From NCBI GenBank assembly GCA_001898145.1, contig MKSR01000029.1, forward strand, positions 620,001 to 684,000: a DNA stretch of 64,000 nucleotides, in the 5' to 3' direction. Shown piece after piece: positions 36,555 through 43,809 of this stretch (the first letter of the stretch is position 1; each line of letters begins with the position of its first letter). The position numbers and the translations under genes are program-made. Below the pieces are notes generated by a model. That model saw only the letters and a list, made by a program, of their open reading frames with translations. It did no database searches and had not been told where the DNA came from. This DNA is from Dyadobacter sp. 50-39 (GTDB lineage: Bacteria; Bacteroidota; Bacteroidia; Cytophagales; Spirosomataceae).

Positions 36555-36634
36555 TCTCCCATTTGGGAGAATAATGGCGACCAACCTGTCAGGGAATTTT
36601 TTCGGAGCCGGTGATGCGGGAACATTGCCGGCTC
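36555..36634 (-). promoter_or_regulatory. Two-hairpin leader of system 2 susC
   Basis: On the transcribed strand the first hairpin (36634-36605) has a 7-bp GAGCCGG stem and an inner AUG-UUCCCG-CAU hexaloop unit (within 36611-36625). The second (36570-36555) is a TCTCCCA/TGGGAGA stem, 47 bp before the start codon. The same arrangement and hexaloop sequence lie before the system 3 susC. An A-run precedes the first hairpin, so it does not look like a terminator on this strand. Confidence 0.55.
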
Positions 36635-36699
36635 TTTTTTGGGAGTAAACTTTCTGTTTTTTCTGCTCTGTTTTTAAGGGTTACGTGATTGTTTTTGGG

Positions 36700-37824
36700 T
36701 TAATTCCTGCATCCTTTGCTGTGGATCACCACCTGACCGTCGACGATCTCATAGCTGGATTCCACAGCCTTGCATATAATGCTGAGCTTCTCATGAAGTG
36801 TCTGGTTGTCAAGACGGGCCGTTAGGGGACAGTCCTTCAATAATGTCTCGTCGTAAAGGATATCAATGCCATAGGCGCGGGCGATGGTGTTAAAAACGTC
36901 GCTGGCCGGCGTATCTTCAAACTCAAACTGGGGAATTTCGGCCTTTGAAACGACCATTTCAGGCTTTTCCACGAGCGTTTTTACCATTTTCACCGCGTTT
37001 CGGGCGTAGATGATCTTCTGGTTGGGAGTTAGTACCACCCCCTGAAGTTGCTTGTCAGCGACCTTTTCTTTCAAATGCGGATCCGACTGCGCGAATACCG
37101 ATACCTTTCCGGTTTTCACTTCCACAGTTACCTCACGTGAATCGCCGTACGCTTTAATGCGAAAACTGGTACCTAAAACCTTCGTTACCAAACCATTGGC
37201 ATACACCAGGAAAGGATGTGCGGGATCTCTGGCAATATCAAAGAATGCCTCTCCTTCCAGAAACACCTCCCTGCGCTCGCCGTCGAACCGCTCGGGATAG
37301 CGGATGCGGCCTTTGGGCGCTAGACTGATCTTGCTGCCGTCGGAAAGTGCCAGCTCGATCGTTTCGGAAGTTGTGTTGATTTTCTCCGCCAGGGCCTCGC
37401 TGTGCTCGGTCATCGTGTCCTGCTGCCCTAGCTGCGGCTTTTCTTCCGGCTTGATCGTCACCGAATACACGGCCCAGCCCAGCAGCACGATGAATGCGAC
37501 CGAAGCCGCGAATTGCATCCAGGGAATAGAAAATACGGGCACCAGCCGGCGTGACGTTCTCACCGATTCTTCCTGCGCCCCGGTAATGCGGCCTACTGTC
37601 TGCTTTACCACCTGATTGATCTCCACATCGTCAATCTCGGGCTCATGCAGGCGCAAGGATAGCACAATGGCCTTGGCTTGCTCCACTTTTCCGAGCATTT
37701 CGGGGTTGGCGTCAATCCAGTCGTCCCAAAGCGCGTCGGTTTCAGGGGTGGGCGACAATGTCCATTGGCGAAAGAAATCGTCCCAGACAAAGTCTTCAAC
37801 AGAAAAATCGTTGTAGCGGTCCAT
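36700..37824 (-). CDS. FecR-family anti-sigma factor, system 2
   Basis: A 374-residue inner-membrane protein. A cytoplasmic N-terminal part (about 1-95) with WDDWIDANPEM is followed by one membrane helix (about 103-122, FAASVAFIVLLGWAVYSV). The periplasmic FecR domain has LALSDGSKISLAPKGRIRYP, VFLEGEAFFDIARDPAHPFL and VTKVLGTSFRIKAYG. The C-terminal DUF4974 domain has FEFEDTPASDVFNTIARAYG and a CPL...KGC cysteine pair also found in the system 3 FecR. It should hold the adjacent sigma factor until SusC is loaded. It is separated from susC by the two-hairpin leader. Confidence 0.94.
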   Translation of the reverse strand: MDRYNDFSVEDFVWDDFFRQWTLSPTPETDALWDDWIDANPEMLGKVEQAKAIVLSLRLHEPEIDDVEINQVVKQTVGRITGAQEESVRTSRRLVPVFSIPWMQFAASVAFIVLLGWAVYSVTIKPEEKPQLGQQDTMTEHSEALAEKINTTSETIELALSDGSKISLAPKGRIRYPERFDGERREVFLEGEAFFDIARDPAHPFLVYANGLVTKVLGTSFRIKAYGDSREVTVEVKTGKVSVFAQSDPHLKEKVADKQLQGVVLTPNQKIIYARNAVKMVKTLVEKPEMVVSKAEIPQFEFEDTPASDVFNTIARAYGIDILYDETLLKDCPLTARLDNQTLHEKLSIICKAVESSYEIVDGQVVIHSKGCRN

Positions 37825-37940
37825 ACCAGTTCATTGTGTCTGAATGGATATAGACAAAGCCGGGCACCGGATACCAACAATTTTTAAATTATTTCTTCAG
37901 AAAAGAATAAAAACAGGCAGATCGGTTGAAGATCTGGGAT

Positions 37941-38540
37941 TTAGAATAGCAATCGCAGCAGAAAAAACAGGAGAAATTCGGCCTTCCAATGCGTTTTCAG
38001 GTGCCGGATCGCGATTTGGAGCAGGTTGGAAACCGTCTGCGGCGACACGGCCATCACCTCGGCGATCTGTTCGCGGCTCAGTTCCTGGAAAAATTTGAGG
38101 TACACCACTTCCTTCTGCCGGCGGGGCAATGCATTAACCAGCTTTTCCAAATGGTGCGCACGCGAATGCGTCGCTTCGTTACGGATATAGTCGTCCTCCA
38201 CCGAAAACTCGATCTCGAAATAGTCGTCCTCATCGTGCAATGCCTCACCGCCTACCCACGAGCGCGACGATACCTGCCGGTGCATGAGGCGCCGGAGCGA
38301 CGCCATGAGGTAGGGCTTCACCGCCGCATCCGGATTGAGGTTGTCGCGCTTTTCCCAAAGCACCAGAAACAGGTCCTGAATGCTGTCCTTGACGAGTTCG
38401 CGGTCTTTGGAAAACTTGCTGCCATACCTGAAAAGCAGGCGAAAATTGTCCGACATCAGCTTTTCGAACGCACGCACTTCCCCGGCCAGGAAATCCTGCC
38501 AGAGCACGCGGTCTTCCGGAAAAGAGGACGATGAATTCAT
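37941..38540 (-). CDS. ECF sigma-70 factor, system 2
   Basis: A 199-residue ECF sigma factor. Region 2 (about 30-95) includes LLFRYGSKFSKDRELVKDSI and IQDLFLVLWEKRDNL. Region 4 (about 135-185) includes LPRRQKEVVYLKFFQELSRE and EQIAEVMAVSPQTVSNLLQI. The protein ends in a strongly hydrophobic tail (FLLFFLLRLLF), which may hold it near the membrane or its FecR partner. It is the first gene of system 2, with fecR 116 bp downstream. The upstream gap (38541-38643) is AT-rich and may hold its promoter. Confidence 0.94.
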   Translation of the reverse strand: MNSSSSFPEDRVLWQDFLAGEVRAFEKLMSDNFRLLFRYGSKFSKDRELVKDSIQDLFLVLWEKRDNLNPDAAVKPYLMASLRRLMHRQVSSRSWVGGEALHDEDDYFEIEFSVEDDYIRNEATHSRAHHLEKLVNALPRRQKEVVYLKFFQELSREQIAEVMAVSPQTVSNLLQIAIRHLKTHWKAEFLLFFLLRLLF

Positions 38541-38643
38541 AACTTATTGAAAGGGACGACTAAATAAGTCAAACTTAACCGCAAACTCAATTTATTTTAC
38601 AAGATTAGTTTAATTGAATCAGGTTATCGTCCTATCTCAACCT

Positions 38644-39651
38644 TTATTCGGTCATCAGTTTAAGTGCCTGGCAATGACCATCCTGGCTTTGAAATTGTAA
38701 AATATAAATGCCCGATGCAACCGGAGTGAGCGGTTTCAGAATAATCCTTTCCGGCGATTCGACCACCGTTACAGATGGCAACACCTTGCCGTTCAGATCG
38801 ATCACACGCACAGTGGCGGCCAGTACCCCTTTCGCCGAAAGTGTGATATGATCGCGCTTTGCCGGGTTCGGTGCAATGAAGAATGCATGCTCAACTCGTT
38901 CAGGTTTCCCGTCATCGATCGTGATTTCATCGATCCGGATAGTGCCCACACCATTCCGATAGCGCATTTCGAAGTTGGAAAGCTTGGTTTGGGAATGTGC
39001 CGAAGCTCCCGGATATGCCGTGGTATTTCGCGCCACGGGTGCATCATCCACCCACAGATCGTAGGTACCCGGCTGCGCGGTTTCCTCCGTAGCGGAATTA
39101 ACGCGGTATTTCAAAGGCGCTTCCGAATTATTCAGGGCCCAGGTAATGGTTACCTGCTGCTTTTCGGCACAGGTTTTACTCACCTGCCTGGTTTCCAGAT
39201 CTTTGACATTGAAGCCGTCTTCCAGAAAATTCAGCGAGCATTTCGCAAACATCAGTCCATTGCCCGGAAAAGAGTTGTTGACCGGATTAAAATCTTCACC
39301 CGCATACAAGTACAGGGCATTCAACGCGGGCGCCTGGATGCCCTCAACGCTCAGTTTGATCCGAACAACCAGCGTTTCCGGGTTAGGGGTAAACGGCGTG
39401 GCCCGCATGGCACGTATAATACCCCCCGTTGCCGAATCCAGCCGGCTGCGCGTAAGTTCGAGATAGCCCTTGTGAAATTTGTGGTAGGATAATGCAGGTG
39501 CCGTGAGAATGATGTGGCTGAACTGGCCGGTGTCGGGCTGCGGGTTGATCAGGCCGGTAGTCTGGCTGAAATCCTGGTGGAAGTACACGGTTTGGGCGCT
39601 GCTCGCAAATGAGAGTAGCGCGAATGCGAGTGTGAGGTATCTGTTTAGCAT
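38644..39651 (-). CDS. Secreted protein with type IX secretion C-terminal domain
   Basis: A 335-residue protein with a signal peptide (LTLAFALLSFASSAQ). The middle (about 25-250) is beta-rich with LVVRIKLSVEGIQAP and YDLWVDDAPVARNT patterns, similar in outline to concanavalin-like jelly rolls found in lyases and glycan-binding proteins, but I could not assign a family. The last 80 residues begin FFIAPNPAKRDHITLS and continue VRVIDLNGKVLP and SGIYILQF, the type A C-terminal sorting signal of the type IX secretion system. It should therefore be exported to the cell surface. No cysteine-rich or catalytic motif is evident. It stands alone between sigma gene 2 and the sulfatase. Confidence 0.82.
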   Translation of the reverse strand: MLNRYLTLAFALLSFASSAQTVYFHQDFSQTTGLINPQPDTGQFSHIILTAPALSYHKFHKGYLELTRSRLDSATGGIIRAMRATPFTPNPETLVVRIKLSVEGIQAPALNALYLYAGEDFNPVNNSFPGNGLMFAKCSLNFLEDGFNVKDLETRQVSKTCAEKQQVTITWALNNSEAPLKYRVNSATEETAQPGTYDLWVDDAPVARNTTAYPGASAHSQTKLSNFEMRYRNGVGTIRIDEITIDDGKPERVEHAFFIAPNPAKRDHITLSAKGVLAATVRVIDLNGKVLPSVTVVESPERIILKPLTPVASGIYILQFQSQDGHCQALKLMTE

Positions 39652-39726
39652 AAACGGGTTTGTGGTTTATGCTTTTAGACGTGGGAGGTTTGAGATGGTA
39701 ACGGGTTGTAGAAGTAAAAATTTTTA

Positions 39727-39788
39727 ATGCCACCAAGACACGAATGAACACGAATGTCTCTTCGTGTCTGTTCGTGTCTTGGTGGCAT
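39727..39788. repeat. Long palindromic hairpin after the sulfatase gene
   Basis: Arms of 28 bases: a perfect 18-bp outer stem (39727-39744 with 39771-39788, ATGCCACCAAGACACGAA), then two wobble pairs, one mismatch, and seven more pairs (39748-39754 with 39761-39767) around a 6-base loop. The core CACGAA is repeated in each arm. It lies 6 bp after the sulfatase stop codon and could end its transcript, but the even length and internal repeats look more like a dispersed palindromic element. Confidence 0.85.
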
Positions 39789-39794
39789 ATTAAA

Positions 39795-41339
39795 CTAGCG
39801 GCTCCGCCCGGCGTCACGAACCTTTTCCAGCTCCGAAGCCATGGCCTTCACCTTGGCCGGGTACTTGTCCGCCACGTTATTTTTCTCGCCGATATCCTTA
39901 CTCAGATCATACAACTGAGGCTTAGGATTAGCCCCGGTTTCGATGTTGGTGAGCTCGGCAACCGCCTTGCCTTCGCGCGGCTCGATGTATTTCCAGTTTC
40001 CCTGCGTGATCGACAATGCCCCACCCTGCTTGATCAGCCAGGTGCGGCCTGTCTGGCTTTTACCAAGCATCGCGTCCATGACGTTGAAACTGTCCACCGC
40101 CTCCTCGCTTTCTGTTTTCTGCTGGAAGAAATGGGCGAAAGAAGCCATCATATCGATCTGGCAGATCAACGCATCCGAAACTGTCCCAGGCTTGATCACC
40201 TGAGGCCAACGCGCCAGCCAGGGTACTCGCGTACCACCCTCGAATGCGCTGTATTTGCCGCCCCGAAGCGGGCCTGCGGCGTTGTGGCCTTTCGCCAGTT
40301 CTACGGCGCGGTCGGCATAGCCATCATCCAGTACGGGACCATTGTCGCTGGAAAAGATTACCAGGGTATTTTCGGCGAGTTTGAGTTCATCGAGCTTTTT
40401 CAAAATCTCACCTACCGTCCAGTCCATTTGCAGGATCACATCGCCGCGTAACCCCATTTTGCTTTTTCCTTTAAACTGCGTGCTCGGCATACGGGGAACA
40501 TGGATGTCGTTCAGCGAAAAATAGAGAAAGAAAGGGCTTTTGCGGTTCTCCTCGATGAATTGTTCGGCCTTGCTCAGGAACACGTGTGCCACCTCCTCGT
40601 CGGTCCAGCGTGCCTGCTTGCCGCCCGTCATCCAGCCGATTCGGCCGATACCGTTCACAATTGTATTGTTGTGACCGTGATTGGGTGATGCCGGCAATTT
40701 CAGCAAGTCCGGGTTTTCGAGGCCAGTCGGCTCATTACCGATTTTCTTCGAATAGTCCACCTCGATGGGATCGGCCGGATCGAGGTCCTGCACGTCGCGA
40801 TTTTCCACAAACACCGTAGGCACACGGTCCGAAGTTGCCGGGAAAAAGAATGCATAATCGAAGCCAACCTCGTTAGGGCCTTTGGTAATGGGTTTATTCC
40901 AATTGATCTGCCGGTTCGTTTCGCCAAGGCCCAGGTGCCACTTGCCTACCGAGGCTGTCTTGTAACCTGCATGCTGAAATACCGCCGGCAATGTCAGCTG
41001 GTTAGTCGGGATAATGAGCGATGCGTCACCGGGGAGTACGCCCGTGCCTTTCTGCCGCCACGGATACTTTCCCGTCATGAGTGCGAATCGCGAGGGCGTA
41101 CACGTGGCCGAGCTCGCATGTGCATTGGTGAAGCGGATACCTTCCTTGGCAAGGCGGTCCAAATTCGGCGTACTGATTTTCGTAGCGCCATAAGCGCTCA
41201 GGTCGCCATAGCCGACGTCATCGGCATAGATAAAAACAACATTGGGCTTGGACTGTCTTTTCTGCGCCCTGACGACAAACGGCAACAGCAAAACCGCCGC
41301 CAGCAGCCACGACGTCATGAAAGCGTACTTCAATTTCAT
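39795..41339 (-). CDS. Arylsulfatase-type sulfatase (formylglycine-dependent), secreted
   Basis: A 514-residue periplasmic or surface enzyme of the S1 sulfatase family, removing sulfate from a glycan or aryl ester. The signal peptide covers residues 1-25. The metal-site aspartates are in FIYADDVGYGD (Asp40, Asp41). Cys80 in TCTPSRFALMTGKYPW is the CXPSR residue turned into formylglycine by a maturase not encoded here. The VIFSSDNGPV stretch gives the other metal ligands. Length is typical. It has its own gap upstream (41340-41552) and a large hairpin after it, so it may be expressed on its own. Its place beside two carbohydrate uptake systems suggests a sulfated-glycan step, but no direct link is shown. 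Confidence 0.94.
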   Translation of the reverse strand: MKLKYAFMTSWLLAAVLLLPFVVRAQKRQSKPNVVFIYADDVGYGDLSAYGATKISTPNLDRLAKEGIRFTNAHASSATCTPSRFALMTGKYPWRQKGTGVLPGDASLIIPTNQLTLPAVFQHAGYKTASVGKWHLGLGETNRQINWNKPITKGPNEVGFDYAFFFPATSDRVPTVFVENRDVQDLDPADPIEVDYSKKIGNEPTGLENPDLLKLPASPNHGHNNTIVNGIGRIGWMTGGKQARWTDEEVAHVFLSKAEQFIEENRKSPFFLYFSLNDIHVPRMPSTQFKGKSKMGLRGDVILQMDWTVGEILKKLDELKLAENTLVIFSSDNGPVLDDGYADRAVELAKGHNAAGPLRGGKYSAFEGGTRVPWLARWPQVIKPGTVSDALICQIDMMASFAHFFQQKTESEEAVDSFNVMDAMLGKSQTGRTWLIKQGGALSITQGNWKYIEPREGKAVAELTNIETGANPKPQLYDLSKDIGEKNNVADKYPAKVKAMASELEKVRDAGRSR

Positions 41340-41501
41340 AAGGTTGGGGTTAAGAATTCAGGCTGTGAAGATATGTAATAGTACAATTTCATCACGGAAA
41401 AACACGGAATTTACCTACGAACAGTCGTATTTTTCAAGGTTATCACGGCTTGTTAACTAGCAAAGGCTACATTCGGTTTCGGGAAAAACAGGGGCAGTAA
41501 A

Positions 41502-41535
41502 CGAAAGAGCCCGGAATGGCTTCCGGGCTCTTTCG
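41502..41535 (-). terminator. Terminator of the system 3 operon
   Basis: A perfect 15-bp stem (41502-41516 with 41521-41535, CGAAAGAGCCCGGAA) with a 4-base loop lies 18 bp after the GH5-like stop codon. It marks the end of the long system 3 operon. Confidence 0.88.
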
Positions 41536-41552
41536 CAGTTTTATAGTTGATA

Positions 41553-42725
41553 CTAGCTGCTCTTCTCGCTGGTCAACTTCTTAATCAAATCCACCTCAGC
41601 CTGCTTGTAAGGCGTGCCGTCTTTTCTGAAAATGTCGTGGAACCACAGGTCCGGCTCCTTGGTATAGGTCTTTTTCCAGCTGTCCCATGGGTAGATGGTC
41701 TGTGATTTGCCGTCTACGAGTCCCCAGTTGATGGCGCCTACATTGTATTTCTTCGCGATGGGCAGCGAGGTTTCGAAGAAGCTGCCGTTTCCACGTGACA
41801 TGTATTCGGTACAGATCAGCGGGCGACCGTAAGGTTCCAGCCATTTAATGCGCTTCTCAAACTCCTGTCCATTCTCGTAGTTGTGGAATGTGATCACGTC
41901 CGACTGCTCGATTTGTGCTTTTTCGATCGGTTTCAGCTTCTCAGGTGAAGACCAGTCGCCGGCCCAAACACCCGAAGACAATGGCTGCGACGGGTTCACG
42001 GAACGGGCCCATTCAAATGATTTAATCATCAGCGGCAACACGTAATTCACTTTATTAGGCAGCTCCACTTTGCCGTAAGAGCTGTTGTTGGTATTGTCCG
42101 GCTCGTTCCAGATGTCCCACATCAGCACGCGGTCGTCGTTCGCGAATGCGGCAACGGTACCTTTCACATATCTTTCCAGGCGCGGGTATTGTGTGCTGTC
42201 CTTCAATGCTTCGAAACCAGGGTTTTGTACCCAGCCGGAGTTGTGAACGCCGGGTTTAGGATCGCGCTGCTTGCCCAGCTTCGGGAACGGGTCCCAGCAG
42301 GAATCGAACAACACAAGTACCGGTTTGATATTGTGCTTTTTGGTAATGTCCAGGAATGTATCGAGGCGCTTGATAAAGCCCGCGGAGTCTTGCTGATAGA
42401 GCAGGTCGTGCAGGTACACCCGCATGGTGTTCATACCGATATTCTGCGCCCAGCCCAGCTCTTTATCAATAGTAACCGTGTCGAATGACTCTGCCTGGAA
42501 CATTTCGAGCTGGTTGATGGCCGTGCTCGGCAGGAAATCGGCGCCTACGAGCCAGCCTTGTTTGGCATACCACTCCTTGGCTTGCTCTTTGGTCCATATT
42601 TCACGCCCGGCGGCGGCTTGTTCCTGTGCCCGGGTATCTTCTTTTTGCTCGTCGGCTTTCTTGGCGCAGTTCTGCAACATGAGGCAGGCCGCAACAGCCC
42701 AGATCGTCGTTTTTAACAATTTCAT
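41553..42725 (-). CDS. Cellulase-like (GH5-type clan A) glycoside hydrolase, lipoprotein
   Basis: A 390-residue lipoprotein (lipobox LMLQNCAKK). It has a TIM-barrel glycoside hydrolase of clan GH-A. Glu208 in WDIWNEPDN is the expected acid/base and Glu307 in LICTEYMSR the nucleophile, with a spacing of about 100 residues as in the clan. N-terminal GWLVGADFLPSTAINQLEMF and NTMRVYLHDLLYQQD are typical of GH5-related enzymes annotated as cellulase family or beta-1,4-xylanase-like. The exact family number and substrate cannot be set by eye. It is the last gene of the system 3 operon, 22 bp after GH43, before a strong terminator. Confidence 0.87.
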   Translation of the reverse strand: MKLLKTTIWAVAACLMLQNCAKKADEQKEDTRAQEQAAAGREIWTKEQAKEWYAKQGWLVGADFLPSTAINQLEMFQAESFDTVTIDKELGWAQNIGMNTMRVYLHDLLYQQDSAGFIKRLDTFLDITKKHNIKPVLVLFDSCWDPFPKLGKQRDPKPGVHNSGWVQNPGFEALKDSTQYPRLERYVKGTVAAFANDDRVLMWDIWNEPDNTNNSSYGKVELPNKVNYVLPLMIKSFEWARSVNPSQPLSSGVWAGDWSSPEKLKPIEKAQIEQSDVITFHNYENGQEFEKRIKWLEPYGRPLICTEYMSRGNGSFFETSLPIAKKYNVGAINWGLVDGKSQTIYPWDSWKKTYTKEPDLWFHDIFRKDGTPYKQAEVDLIKKLTSEKSS

Positions 42726-42747
42726 CAGGTTTTTGGAATTGGTTTTG

Positions 42748-43794
42748 TTATTTAAAAAGCGGTGCAGGCTTATTTTCTAAGCTCGGTTCTGCATTGGAAA
42801 TTTCCGGCCAGCCATTTTCCCAGGTCAGCTTATCGAGCATCAACACCCGGCGATTGGCACCGGTGGATACCCTCGGTTCCGCCTTGCTGATCGCGTGGTA
42901 CAGGAGCCAGTCGGTGCCGGCATCGTCGGTAACCCAGCGTGCATTATGCCCCGGACCGGCGTATACATCGTTTCCATGCAGCAAAATCGTACCGGTGCCG
43001 CGCTCCTTCAAATCTTTGCCATCATGGTCTAGAAACGGACCGAAAATAGATTTGGAGCGACCCACACGTACATGGTACTTACTTTTTTCAAACTCGCAGC
43101 AGCTTTCCTTGGACCCTAAAAAATAGTAGTAATCCCCCTTTTTCTGGATCATTACCGCTTCGAAATCGCCCGCTGCCACTTTGAATTTCCTGGAAAGATC
43201 CGGTACCGACTTACCGTCTGAGGACAGCTCCACGCCATAGGTACCCTGGGAAGGTTTGTCGCTGAAGCTACCCCAGAAAACATATTTTTTACCATCTGCT
43301 TCCAGGTAAAAAGGGTCAATGGAGTTGGGGACTTCCGCATCCGCACTCGTAAACAGCTTACCCTGGTCCGCAAACGGGCCGGCCGGAGAATCGGCAATGG
43401 CAAGCCCTACGCCCGGGTTCACATCCCCCCAGGTTGAATAGGCGTAATACATGTGGTATTTGCCATTCACCTTCGCTACATCCGGCGCCCATATGCCCCC
43501 TTTCTCTTTCCAGGCAGGTTTGGCCGCGAATGCTTCTTTCACGTAATCCCAATGCACGAGGTCTTTGGAACGAACAATAGGCACGAGCCGCGAGCCGTTC
43601 CCATCGCCCCAGTCGTCCTGCGTGCCGTAGGCGTAAAAGTACCCGTCGTCACCCTTCACGACCGTCGGATCGGCAAGAATAGGTTCAAAAACCGGGTTCT
43701 TATATTCTTTGTCGCCGGGGCCGGGGCCATCCGGTCCCAGGCAGTTCAGCATCAAAGGTAATACGAGTGACAAGATCGGTCTGATCATTTCCAT
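42748..43794 (-). CDS. Glycoside hydrolase family 43 protein, lipoprotein
   Basis: A 348-residue five-bladed beta-propeller hydrolase, of the arabinofuranosidase, arabinanase or xylosidase type. Asp42 in ILADPTVVKGDDGYFYAYGT is the expected general base. The later GGIWAPDVAKVNGKYHMYYA and SIDPFYLEADGKKYVFWGS segments give the second aspartate, and FEAVMIQKKGDYYYFLGS the acid glutamate. The signal peptide ends in a lipobox (LPLMLNCLG, Cys18). Length is normal for a single-domain GH43. It is placed between the PHP-like gene and the GH5-like gene with 15-22 bp gaps, so it is cotranscribed. Confidence 0.93.
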   Translation of the reverse strand: MEMIRPILSLVLPLMLNCLGPDGPGPGDKEYKNPVFEPILADPTVVKGDDGYFYAYGTQDDWGDGNGSRLVPIVRSKDLVHWDYVKEAFAAKPAWKEKGGIWAPDVAKVNGKYHMYYAYSTWGDVNPGVGLAIADSPAGPFADQGKLFTSADAEVPNSIDPFYLEADGKKYVFWGSFSDKPSQGTYGVELSSDGKSVPDLSRKFKVAAGDFEAVMIQKKGDYYYFLGSKESCCEFEKSKYHVRVGRSKSIFGPFLDHDGKDLKERGTGTILLHGNDVYAGPGHNARWVTDDAGTDWLLYHAISKAEPRVSTGANRRVLMLDKLTWENGWPEISNAEPSLENKPAPLFK

Positions 43795-43809
43795 TTCAGT
43801 TTAATATCG

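Noticed and set aside
36605-36640. Hairpin plus T-run read as a plus-strand terminator
   Set aside because: No plus-strand gene lies upstream. On the minus strand the T-run precedes the hairpin as an A-run, so it fits a leader structure better than a terminator.
36680-36686. GTTACGT motif found before both susC leaders (also 58896-58902), considered as an ECF -35 element
   Set aside because: The distance from the motif to the conserved hairpin differs between the two loci, so it is too weak to call as a promoter.
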